20,097 bases of DNA from a virus. A model generated the notes under the pieces. The model ran no database searches and was not told the origin of the DNA. It saw nothing but the letters and a program-made list of their open reading frames with translations. Shown here piece by piece: positions 6,768-12,805 of this stretch. Each line of letters starts with the position of its first letter. The stretch's first letter is position 1. The stretch spans positions 1 to 20,097 of IMG/VR virus record IMGVR_UViG_3300027782_000463. One strand, given 5' to 3'. The position numbers and the translations under genes were made by a program.

Positions 6768-7511
6768 ATGCAAAACACACTACAAGAAACAAAAACTATA
6801 ACAGCTCCAACATATAGAGCCGTTAAGAACTTATTAAGCAAAGGCAATACCAACGCTAAAACAATCAAGAACGCTTTAGAGACTTTTATTTTATATTTAG
6901 CCCCTTATAATTTAAGCGGCTTCAATGTTTGTCCTTTTGCCTCTAGTGGTTGTATTAAAGGCTGTCTAAATACAGCGGGCCACGGAATTTTTAATTCGGT
7001 TCAAGATGCAAGGATTAACAAAACAAAGTTTTGGGGCTTTGATAGGTCGGCCTTTTATTTTCAATTGGCTAATGAGCTGTTAAAGATATTCGACAAAACA
7101 CTAAAAAAGGATATTAAAATAGCAATTCGTTTAAACGGCACCTCTGACATTGACCATTTAGATTTGCTTGAGCGTTACACAGGGATAAACTTTTTAGACC
7201 CTTTTTATAGTTCCCTTTTATTTTATGATTACACAAAAAATTATAATCACATTAAACGATATTTAAATACTAATTATAAATTGACCTTTAGCCGCTCAGA
7301 GGTTAACGATTTAGATGCCTATAGACTTTTAAAGGACGGCGGGAACGTTGCTGTAGTATTTAAAAACGAGCTGCCCCAATTTTGGAACGGGTTTCCTGTT
7401 ATTAATGGAGACGATACCGATTTAAGGTATTTTGACCCTATTAATGTAGTAATTGGCTTAAAGGCAAAAGGCAAAGCAAAAAAAGATATTAGCGGCTTTG
7501 TAGTGGCATAA
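6768..7511 (+). CDS. Gp88-family phage protein, 247 aa
   Basis: I recognise the pattern of the phage gene product 88 family (named from mycobacteriophages). It starts with a helical region, then NVCPFASSGCIKGCLNTAGHG with Cys at 55, 62 and 66, followed by IRLNGTSDIDH (about 122-132), FYDYTKN, LTFSRSE and the closing GDDTDLRYFDP and VIGLKAKGKAKKD. The three clustered Cys suggest a metal or Fe-S site. The reaction is unknown. Start is the ATG in TTTATTTATG at 6768. A tRNA-like fold follows 8 nt after the stop. It belongs to a cassette (6509-7826) with somewhat different codon use. Confidence 0.85.
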   Translation: MQNTLQETKTITAPTYRAVKNLLSKGNTNAKTIKNALETFILYLAPYNLSGFNVCPFASSGCIKGCLNTAGHGIFNSVQDARINKTKFWGFDRSAFYFQLANELLKIFDKTLKKDIKIAIRLNGTSDIDHLDLLERYTGINFLDPFYSSLLFYDYTKNYNHIKRYLNTNYKLTFSRSEVNDLDAYRLLKDGGNVAVVFKNELPQFWNGFPVINGDDTDLRYFDPINVVIGLKAKGKAKKDISGFVVA

Positions 7512-7519
7512 ATTGGCAA

Positions 7520-7565
7520 TCGTTTAACCTTTGGGAGGTTCAAAGGGTTCGAGCCCCTTAAACGA
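7520..7565 (+). other. tRNA-Pro-like fold lacking a D arm
   Basis: TCGTTT (7520-7525) pairs fully with AAACGA (7560-7565) as a 6-bp acceptor-like stem. Inside it, AACC/GGTT (7526-7529/7537-7540) holds the 7-nt loop TTTGGGA, identical to the anticodon loop of tRNA-Pro(UGG). After 2 nt, AAGGG/CCCTT (7543-7547/7555-7559) holds TTCGAGC, a perfect T-loop. There is no room for a D arm and no CCA. It starts 8 nt after the Gp88 stop and ends 21 nt before the next gene. It may be a tRNA mimic, an mRNA-processing signal or the decayed remnant of a tRNA. Confidence 0.55.
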
Positions 7566-7586
7566 GCAAAACAAAATCAAAACAAT

Positions 7587-7826
7587 ATGGCAGCTTTAAA
7601 GAACGTCTATTTTTTTAACGTCCTAACATATACGGACGATTTCAGTTTTATCCTTAAGTCTAAAAAAGAGGTTAAAGTAATTAGAACCAATTTTAGAACG
7701 GCTTACACCTACATTTTGGCTAAATATCCAATGTCAAAAGGTTATTTCATTGAGCTACAAAATAGCTGCTCAGTTTATACCTACAAAAAACATCGTAAAA
7801 GTTGGATGGAATATTTAGCAAAATAA
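7587..7826 (+). CDS. Hypothetical protein, 79 aa
   Basis: A small, aromatic- and Lys-rich protein (YFFNVLTYTDDFSF near the start; AYTYILAKYPMSKGYFIE in the middle). The alternating hydrophobic pattern suggests a beta-alpha-beta mini-domain. The start is the ATG preceded by an A-rich leader (CAAAACAATATG). It closes the Gp88 cassette and is followed by a long non-coding gap. Function unknown. Confidence 0.72.
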   Translation: MAALKNVYFFNVLTYTDDFSFILKSKKEVKVIRTNFRTAYTYILAKYPMSKGYFIELQNSCSVYTYKKHRKSWMEYLAK

Positions 7827-8143
7827 GGCGAAATAAGGCCGTTAAAAATAAATTTAATACTATGCCACCAACGTAAAAAATGGATCAAATTTTGGGCCTT
7901 AAAATAGCCTATAAACTGATTTTATTAGTATTATATCAATATGCAATAAATAATATTTAATGTTATAACATCAATGTTACAACTTTAGATCTATCAGAGC
8001 TATGACAAAAACTTCCCAAAAACTCCTCGGCAAAAACTTGCTAAAAATCTGCTTGGATTAACAAAATATTAACGCAAAAATCTTAAACAATAACAAAAAC
8101 TTCCTTTACTTTTATTTATTAAACACAACAAAAACCTTTATTT
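7827..8143 (+). other. 317-nt regulatory gap with palindrome and A-tract repeats
   Basis: No convincing gene. ATGTTATAACAT (7960-7971) is a perfect 12-bp palindrome, possibly an operator. From 8006 onward A-tract words follow: CAAAAACTT at 8006, 8031 and 8094, with close variants at 8017, 8042, 8075 and 8129. The first four are 11, 14 and 11 bp apart, i.e. roughly in phase with the helix, which would bend the DNA. A possible 19-codon upstream ORF (8003-8062) crosses part of the array. The final 117 nt resemble the leader at 9761-9859. Confidence 0.6.
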
Positions 8144-8401
8144 ATGAACACAAAATTTCATTTATTATTAGACAGGAGTGAGTACACTTCTGATGATATT
8201 TCCAAATTGGAAGTACTTTTAAAAGAGTATGCGATTTCGGAAGGACAAACAAACTGGCAAAAATCTTCTATAGTATCGCTAAAGGACACACCTAAAGACA
8301 CCATTGAAGAGGTGTGGATTGAGGAAGGAAAATTTAATGGCGAGGATGTAACTTTTATACATTGGTACAATGAACTTTGGTATATTATTCAAACAAACTA
8401 A
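8144..8401 (+). CDS. Hypothetical protein, 85 aa
   Basis: An acidic small soluble protein (LLLDRSEYTSDDISKLEVLL at the start, then VWIEEGKFNGEDVTF and a Trp/Tyr-rich end, WYNELWYII). The mixed alpha-beta pattern has no known motif. The start context CCTTTATTTATG equals that at 6310. First gene after the repeat-rich leader and followed by three similar small acidic proteins, so this looks like an early accessory operon. Function unknown. Confidence 0.75.
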   Translation: MNTKFHLLLDRSEYTSDDISKLEVLLKEYAISEGQTNWQKSSIVSLKDTPKDTIEEVWIEEGKFNGEDVTFIHWYNELWYIIQTN

Positions 8402-8412
8402 AAATAAACAAA

Positions 8413-8832
8413 ATGACAACACACGACTATGAACTAGGCTACAAACAAAAACTAGCTAAATCAAAAGAAATGAAACCGTTAAAGTCAAAAATTAAAGTAG
8501 ATGCTACTATTTTATTAGATGCTTCTATGGAAACAATTTTTAATACTTTACATAAAAAGTACAAAACATCGAGCGGTGACATATCACCATATCATCAATA
8601 TTTATTGGATGATTTGAAAACACAATTAGTTGATATGTTTACGCAACAGGTTTTTAGCAATATTGATTTTAATAAATCGAATATTAAAAATCTAAATAGA
8701 GATGAGTTAATGGAATTAGCTTACTCATTAGATTGGAATGGTTCTTGGGATTGCGATGAAGAAGGGCAAAAACCTATTACAAGACAAGAATTAATACAAT
8801 CAATCACTAACCTTATTTCACACCATAATTAA
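8413..8832 (+). CDS. Hypothetical protein, 139 aa
   Basis: Start taken at the ATG at 8413, which has the typical AAACAAAATG leader 11 nt after the previous stop; an in-frame ATG at 8377 would overlap that gene. The protein is charged and helical, with DELMELAYSLDWNGSWDCDEEGQ near the C-terminus, where a short EF-hand-like acidic loop DWNGSWDCDEE might bind a cation, though it is not a canonical EF-hand. No membrane segment is present. Function unknown. Confidence 0.7.
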   Translation: MTTHDYELGYKQKLAKSKEMKPLKSKIKVDATILLDASMETIFNTLHKKYKTSSGDISPYHQYLLDDLKTQLVDMFTQQVFSNIDFNKSNIKNLNRDELMELAYSLDWNGSWDCDEEGQKPITRQELIQSITNLISHHN

Positions 8833-8842
8833 ATTAAACAAA

Positions 8843-9133
8843 ATGAAAAACACAAAACAAACAAAAAAAGTAGTTATTAGCACAAGAGTAGTTTATCACA
8901 AGATTGCAGAAGTTACTATTGAAGTGCCTATTGAAATGTATGACGATGAAGTTGACGAGTATCTAATAAACAATGATGTATTTAGCGAACAACTAGAAAT
9001 AAATTTGTCTAAGGCTGAATTAGAAGGAGGCTTTGGTTTAAATGATAAATTTGATGAAATAGATTCAACTACTGAAACTAGATTCGATGTTTATAATTCT
9101 AAAGGTAAAACAACTTGGGGAGGGCATATTTAA
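8843..9133 (+). CDS. Hypothetical protein, 96 aa
   Basis: The N-terminus is a Lys/Thr-rich string followed by beta-strand-like alternation (KVVISTRVVYHKIAEVTIEV), then an acidic helix and a small C-terminal domain ending in TTWGGHI. The start is in an AAACAAAATG context, 10 nt after the previous stop. The pattern resembles small phage proteins of unknown function found in early operons. Confidence 0.72.
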   Translation: MKNTKQTKKVVISTRVVYHKIAEVTIEVPIEMYDDEVDEYLINNDVFSEQLEINLSKAELEGGFGLNDKFDEIDSTTETRFDVYNSKGKTTWGGHI

Positions 9134-9142
9134 AACAATCAA

Positions 9143-9757
9143 ATGAATGTACTAGAACTATTCGCTGGAAGTAAGTCCATTGGTAATTGTGCCGATGGAC
9201 TTTTATTTAACTCTTACTCAAGCGACATTGAACAATTCGGAGGCATTGATTATGTCACCGACATACTAGAATTTGATGTGACAAAAATCCCATTTAAGCC
9301 TGATATTATTTGGGCCTCACCACCTTGTACTGCCTTTAGCGTGGCGGCCATCGGTAAGAACTGGACAAAGATTGGTGACAACTACATACCTAAAAATCCT
9401 AGAGCAGACTTTGGCCTTAAGCTAGTCCAAAAAACCCTCGAGATTATAGAGTACTTTAAACCGACCTATTTTTTTATTGAGAATCCTAGAGGTATGTTAC
9501 GCAAGATGCCTATAATGGCACAATTAAAGAGGCAAGGAGTTACCTATTGTCAGTATGGAGATACCAGGATGAAACCAACTGATATATGGACTAATAGCGA
9601 CAAATGGATTCCTAGGCCTATGTGCTCAAATGGATCTTCGTGTCACATATCAGCACCAAGAGGCTCAAGAACAGGTACACAAGGGCTTTCCAATGCTTAT
9701 GAACGAAGCAAGATTCCTGAGGATCTTTGTATTGAGATACTAAAGTCTTGCATATAG
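9143..9757 (+). CDS. Minimal cytosine-C5 DNA methyltransferase-like protein
   Basis: A 204-aa protein. Motif I LELFAGSKSIG (4-14) would bind S-adenosylmethionine. Motif IV is SPPCTAFS (59-66) with the catalytic Cys at 62, and motif VI is FIENPRG (111-117). Typical C5 methyltransferases have PCQ and ENV and exceed 300 aa, so this is a compact variant with little or no target-recognition domain and altered motifs. It may modify phage DNA against host restriction, or act on another pyrimidine substrate. No restriction partner is nearby, so an orphan role is likely. 9 nt after the previous gene. Confidence 0.82.
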   Translation: MNVLELFAGSKSIGNCADGLLFNSYSSDIEQFGGIDYVTDILEFDVTKIPFKPDIIWASPPCTAFSVAAIGKNWTKIGDNYIPKNPRADFGLKLVQKTLEIIEYFKPTYFFIENPRGMLRKMPIMAQLKRQGVTYCQYGDTRMKPTDIWTNSDKWIPRPMCSNGSSCHISAPRGSRTGTQGLSNAYERSKIPEDLCIEILKSCI

Positions 9758-9760
9758 CAG

Positions 9761-9859
9761 CAAAAATCTTTTATGATTACCTTAACAAAAAACCTGCTAA
9801 AAATCCTTAACAATAACAAAAACTCCTTAACTTCGTCAAACAAAACAAAAACCCCATCT
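9761..9859 (+). promoter_or_regulatory. Leader similar to that at 8031-8143
   Basis: Shares with the earlier leader the order CAAAAA-x-C-TGCTAAAAATC, TTAACAATAACAAAAACT followed by CTT and ACTT, then an ACAAAACAAAAACC-type run ending 14 nt before the ATG. The common AAAAATC and CAAAAACT blocks are 19 nt apart in both places. TAACTTCG (9828-9835) is a degenerate TAnnTTTG. The frame is open from an ATG at 9773, but the Lys/Asn/Ser string it would encode looks like translated leader. It is probably a duplicated promoter or control segment. Confidence 0.5.
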
Positions 9860-10075
9860 ATGTCATTTGAATTAATTACGGTCAAGTACGATTGCAGATG
9901 CAGTCTGACTGGCAAAAACTTCTCACCAGGTGAGCAAGTCTATTACAACTACCAAGCAAAAACTTTCCTTGATCCTGTGTATTATGAGAATATGCAGAGC
10001 CAAATCAACTCAAGTGGAGTTCAATCTTATTTTCAAAGGCACCAAAAACTTAATAAAGTAACCCAAAAACCCTAA
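9860..10075 (+). CDS. Hypothetical protein, 71 aa, Cys-containing
   Basis: Start taken at ATG 9860 (MSFELITVKYDCRCSLTG) because upstream sequence in frame is leader-like. The CRC pair followed by SLTGKNFSPGEQVYYN resembles small treble-clef or rubredoxin-like zinc proteins with only one Cys pair visible. The gene itself contains three copies of CAAAAACTT, each in a different codon phase. It ends 4 nt before the next start. Function unknown. Confidence 0.68.
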   Translation: MSFELITVKYDCRCSLTGKNFSPGEQVYYNYQAKTFLDPVYYENMQSQINSSGVQSYFQRHQKLNKVTQKP

Positions 10076-10079
10076 TAAT

Positions 10080-10283
10080 ATGTCTAAATTCGAGTTTATC
10101 ACAGAAACTAATACTATCACAGGTGGTGTAAGATACTATACCGAAAAAGATGGTTATTATGTAGATAGTTCTATTAGTACTGACAAAGATAGTGCCTACG
10201 AAAAGTTTATAAAAGCTGCTAGTGGAGTATCTTTAAAGCCTACTAAAGAGGTAACTGAAACTATTTACTCCATAATTGAATAA
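10080..10283 (+). CDS. Hypothetical protein, 67 aa
   Basis: A small protein with two beta-strand-like segments (FEFITETNTITGGVRYYTEK, GYYVDSSIS) and a helix carrying DKDSAYEKFIKAA. It is flanked by gaps of 4 and 2 nt, so it is part of a compact early operon. No known motif. Confidence 0.7.
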   Translation: MSKFEFITETNTITGGVRYYTEKDGYYVDSSISTDKDSAYEKFIKAASGVSLKPTKEVTETIYSIIE

Positions 10284-10285
10284 GT

Positions 10286-10528
10286 ATGCACCCTACACCA
10301 TCACATCTAAAACAAAAAGGCCTTAAGGATTATTTTATGATAGTCGTTGATGGCGAGAGACTGAAAAAAGATTACATCTATCGTGGTATGTTTATCCATT
10401 GGGATAGCAAAAAACCCCTAGATAAGTTCTACTATTGGAGAGCTGATTATTTCACATCGATTGAAGGAGCTATGCGTAGCATAGACAGACATTACAAATT
10501 ATATAAAAAACTAAAAGATGCTAATTAG
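10286..10528 (+). CDS. Hypothetical protein, 80 aa
   Basis: A basic, aromatic-rich small protein (DYIYRGMFIHWDSKKPLDKF, then YYWRADYFTSIEGAMRSIDRHY and a Lys-rich helix). This layout suggests a compact alpha-beta domain that may bind nucleic acid, but no motif is recognised. It overlaps the next gene by 11 nt. Start is the ATG in TAAGTATG directly after the previous stop. Confidence 0.7.
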   Translation: MHPTPSHLKQKGLKDYFMIVVDGERLKKDYIYRGMFIHWDSKKPLDKFYYWRADYFTSIEGAMRSIDRHYKLYKKLKDAN

Positions 10529-10712
10529 AGACTATCGTGCCTTGCTTAAGTATGGCGATATAAAAAAGATTTGTGAGATTACAGGGTACACACCTTATAA
10601 GATTCGCACTAGGTTGGCTAAGGCTGACGAAGAGATGATTGAAATTGTAGAAGCTTTCTATCGCAAAAAGATAGAAGAATTAAAAAACCAAATATATGAC
10701 TTCACCGAATAA
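10518..10712 (+). CDS. Small helix-turn-helix-like protein, 64 aa
   Basis: The segment YGDIKKICEITGYTPYKIRTRL (about residues 12-33) has the spacing of a helix-turn-helix with a turn at TGYTP, followed by a long charged helix that could dimerise. It may be a small transcription regulator or replication accessory factor. It overlaps both neighbours (11 nt upstream, 17 nt downstream) and directly precedes the DnaA-domain gene. No family is assigned. Confidence 0.68.
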   Translation: MLIRDYRALLKYGDIKKICEITGYTPYKIRTRLAKADEEMIEIVEAFYRKKIEELKNQIYDFTE

Positions 10713-11091
10713 AATACACTACTACGCTATGCCAGGAATATTAAACTTTGAAGAACCTGATAGAGAATTACTAATTCAGTTTGTATGTAAGGAGATGAAT
10801 GTAAGGTACAAAGATGCCTTGTCTAAAGATAGATCACGCATTCTAGTGCTTACTAGGAATATGTGCTATGCCATCCTAAAAATTTATGTAGGAGCCACAG
10901 TAGCCTCAATAGGCAGGTTATTTTTTCGTGACCATACAACTGTCCTACACGGATTGCGTATGCACCAACAAGACCTTAAGACTAATGACATCTACCAGGA
11001 GCAATTCGATGAGATTAGATTCTTACTTAAACTTAATTTACCAACCAAAAAACACATAAAGTATGCTAAGTCAATTCGCACTATGGGATGA
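10696..11091 (+). CDS. DnaA domain IV-like DNA-binding protein
   Basis: A 131-aa protein. Residues about 22-95 follow the C-terminal domain of DnaA: ELLIQFVCKEMNVRYKDAL, then RILVLTRNMCYAILKIYVG, SIGRLFF and the signature RDHTTVLHG at 78-86, which reads the DnaA box. The AAA+ ATPase domain is absent. It can therefore bind boxes but not form the nucleotide-driven filament. Three DnaA-box-like sites start 14 nt after its stop, and the helicase genes lie downstream. It may mark the phage origin, recruit or exclude host DnaA, or repress its own operon. Short first 20 residues are unassigned. Confidence 0.85.
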   Translation: MTSPNKIHYYAMPGILNFEEPDRELLIQFVCKEMNVRYKDALSKDRSRILVLTRNMCYAILKIYVGATVASIGRLFFRDHTTVLHGLRMHQQDLKTNDIYQEQFDEIRFLLKLNLPTKKHIKYAKSIRTMG

Positions 11092-11266
11092 TTCTGAAAA
11101 GCGATTATTCATCGCTAAGATTATCCACCAAATTAATTATTCACAAGCTAATCTTGAGTTAATGGAATCTATCTTGTCTATATGGCAAAAGTATCCTACA
11201 AGAGAAGCTTATTATTATCAAGAAACACAACCAAAAAATCTAAACTATGGAACTACAAACAACTAG
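11063..11266 (+). CDS. Hypothetical protein, 67 aa, containing the DnaA-box array
   Basis: Overlaps the previous gene by 29 nt and the next by 20 nt. The protein is mostly helical (LFIAKIIHQINYSQANLELMESILSIW read in two parts around residue 25) with a polar tail. No motif. The first third of the gene carries the 16-bp-period boxes, so the DNA may be under double selection. Start at ATG 11063 is the only reasonable one. Confidence 0.62.
   Translation: MLSQFALWDDSEKRLFIAKIIHQINYSQANLELMESILSIWQKYPTREAYYYQETQPKNLNYGTTNN
11105..11145 (+). promoter_or_regulatory. Three DnaA-box-like sites at exact 16-bp spacing (candidate origin)
   Basis: TTATTCATC (11105-11113) matches TTATNCACA at 7 of 9, TTATCCACC (11121-11129) at 8 of 9 and TTATTCACA (11137-11145) at 9 of 9. 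All three are on the same strand, with start-to-start spacing of exactly 16 bp. Because 16 is not a multiple of three, the period is not caused by the protein repeat. They directly follow the gene for a DnaA domain IV protein. This fits an iteron-type binding site at an origin or autoregulation. Confidence 0.6.
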
Positions 11267-11921
11267 TCCTTCGTATGAGTTAATCAACAAGGATTCAATG
11301 CTTAAATTAAGCACAGAGTTATCTAAGCTAATCAAAGAGAAAGGCTTATCGTCTAACATTCAAGGTAAACAATTCGTTAATGTGGAGGGATGGCAATTTG
11401 CTGGAGCTTCACTAGGATTGATGCCAATTATTACATCTACTCAAGATCTATCCAATGAAACTGCTATTAAATATATGGCGACTTGTGAGGTACGCAATAT
11501 TACTACAGGTCAGCTCGTTGCTACAGGCATTGCCTTATGCTCAAATGCCGAAAAAACTAAGAGATACTTTGATGAATATGCTATTTTATCTATGGCACAG
11601 ACAAGGGCGATTGGTAAGGCTTATAGGAACTTACTTGCTTGGTTAATGAAAGCAGCAGGATTTGAAGCTACACCTGCTGAAGAGATGGACTTTGCAAAAG
11701 AGGAGCACAAAAAACCTGTCGTACAAGAGGTAGAAGTAGAAGAGATAGCAGAAGTAGAAGTTGATAGAGTAGAATTAATTAAGCAGATTACTGACTGCAC
11801 TAAAAATAAGGAGCTAGTAGATTTATATTATGGATACAAGCAATACATAGATGGCGACCAAGCTTTACTAATGTTGCTTAAGTCTAAAAAAGAATCATTC
11901 ACATCTAAAACAAAAAAATAA
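11247..11921 (+). CDS. Phage protein, possible recombination/annealing factor, 224 aa
   Basis: The core has a beta-rich segment (VNVEGWQFAGASLGLMPIIT; MATCEVRNITTGQLVATGIAL) followed by the conserved helix YAILSMAQTRAIGKAYRNLL (about 110-129) and AAGFEATPAEEM (about 134-145), a pattern I know from phage proteins encoded in replication and recombination modules. The acidic repeat VEVEEIAEVEVD links to a small C-terminal domain. A Rad52/Erf-like single-strand annealing role is possible but not shown. It precedes the 155-aa gene with a one-base overlap. Confidence 0.75.
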   Translation: MELQTTSPSYELINKDSMLKLSTELSKLIKEKGLSSNIQGKQFVNVEGWQFAGASLGLMPIITSTQDLSNETAIKYMATCEVRNITTGQLVATGIALCSNAEKTKRYFDEYAILSMAQTRAIGKAYRNLLAWLMKAAGFEATPAEEMDFAKEEHKKPVVQEVEVEEIAEVEVDRVELIKQITDCTKNKELVDLYYGYKQYIDGDQALLMLLKSKKESFTSKTKK

Positions 11922-12388
11922 TGAGTACAGAAATATTTTTACCTAAGGTAGAACTATCTACCTATGAACCTAGTAAGTTTAACAATGACTTAATCAAGAC
12001 AACTATTGTAGAACACTTTAAAGAGACAGGCGATAGTGCACTAGAAACATTAGTTCGTATGGATGCCATCGCACAATTATTTGATGGGGTTCGTAGCGAG
12101 CTTAGAGAAATTGTAGTAGATGAGTTAGCTAAGTATCCTGGTGGTAAGGCTGATGTCTTAGGTAGTGAGGTTACTAAGATTGAATCAGGAGTTAAGTACA
12201 TTTATGACCAAGATTACTCTTGGACTAAACTTAACAACGAAGTAGAGTCTCTTAAGTATGCTCTTAAGGAAAGAGAAAAGATGCTTAGAACTATTATTTC
12301 TGCTATGGTTGATCCTGAGACTGGCGAGATGGTACACCCAGCACCTAGAGTATCTACAACCACATTTAAAATATCTTTAAAGAAATAA
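11921..12388 (+). CDS. Conserved phage hypothetical protein, 155 aa
   Basis: Helical, with a coiled-coil-like stretch (LNNEVESLKYALKEREKMLR, about 104-123) and a closing STTTFKISLKK. It follows the annealing-like protein directly, and pairs like this are common in Bacteroidota phage replication modules. A Gam-like or SSB-like partner role is a guess. Start ATG at 11921 overlaps the previous stop by one base. Confidence 0.72.
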   Translation: MSTEIFLPKVELSTYEPSKFNNDLIKTTIVEHFKETGDSALETLVRMDAIAQLFDGVRSELREIVVDELAKYPGGKADVLGSEVTKIESGVKYIYDQDYSWTKLNNEVESLKYALKEREKMLRTIISAMVDPETGEMVHPAPRVSTTTFKISLKK

Positions 12389-12389
12389 T

Positions 12390-12503
12390 ATGAAAGCAAC
12401 ATTAGGGATGTTAAAATTTTTCTTTATTGCAGTACCTGTTTTTATTGTTGTCTATTGCTCTGCAATGGCAGTAGTAGAACTCAAAGAACTAATAAGAAAA
12501 TGA
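12390..12503 (+). CDS. Small membrane protein, 37 aa
   Basis: Reads MKATLGMLKFFFIAVPVFIV, then VYCSAMAVVELKELIRK: one transmembrane helix of about 20 residues followed by a charged helix. It begins 1 nt after the previous stop (AATAATATG), and its TGA overlaps the next start as ATGA. This coupling and the clear membrane pattern support it despite its size. Function unknown. Confidence 0.6.
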   Translation: MKATLGMLKFFFIAVPVFIVVYCSAMAVVELKELIRK

Positions 12504-12805
12504 TATACCAATTAAAAAATACAATAGATGTTCACACTCCACTTGGGTACGGAAAAGCAATCGCCTGGATTGACTACGGATCAGATACAAACACAGTTTG
12601 GAAAGTCGTACTATACGACACAGGTATGGTTAGGAACTTTTACGATGACGACATTCTCGTATATCCCAACGCAATGGATGGAGGAGAAATCGATGAAGAG
12701 TTCTTCGTCAAAAGAGAGTTTAAGTATAATAACAAACAATTTATAAAAGGGCTAAAAAACCATTTTAAACCATATGAGTCAAGAGATAAAGGGGATGGAG
12801 AATAA
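12500..12805 (+). CDS. Hypothetical protein, 101 aa, small beta-barrel-like
   Basis: Start taken at ATG 12500, coupled to the upstream stop; a longer version from 12455 would overlap the membrane gene for most of its extra length. The segment GYGKAIAWIDYGSDTNTVWKVV and DTGMVRNFYDDDILVYPN suggests an SH3 or KOW-like small barrel, often found in nucleic-acid or protein binding modules. A basic C-terminus follows. No exact family. Confidence 0.7.
   Translation: MIYQLKNTIDVHTPLGYGKAIAWIDYGSDTNTVWKVVLYDTGMVRNFYDDDILVYPNAMDGGEIDEEFFVKREFKYNNKQFIKGLKNHFKPYESRDKGDGE

Noticed and set aside
7319-7543. Minus-strand ORF across the end of the Gp88 gene and the tRNA-like element
   Set aside because: It is antisense to a recognised family protein and would encode the tRNA-like fold; no start context.
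7490-7567. A complete canonical tRNA gene including upstream sequence as D arm
   Set aside because: The sequence before 7520 (TAGTGGCATAAATTGGCAA) looks slightly D-arm-like, but no stem pairs and the acceptor strand would have to move; only the D-armless fold is consistent.
9773-9859. N-terminal extension of the 71-aa protein from ATG 9773
   Set aside because: The extension is a Lys/Asn/Thr/Ser string translated from the repeated leader; a normal start exists at 9860.
12455-12499. Longer start for the 101-aa protein
   Set aside because: It would run within the 37-aa membrane gene; the ATGA-coupled start at 12500 fits the operon better.
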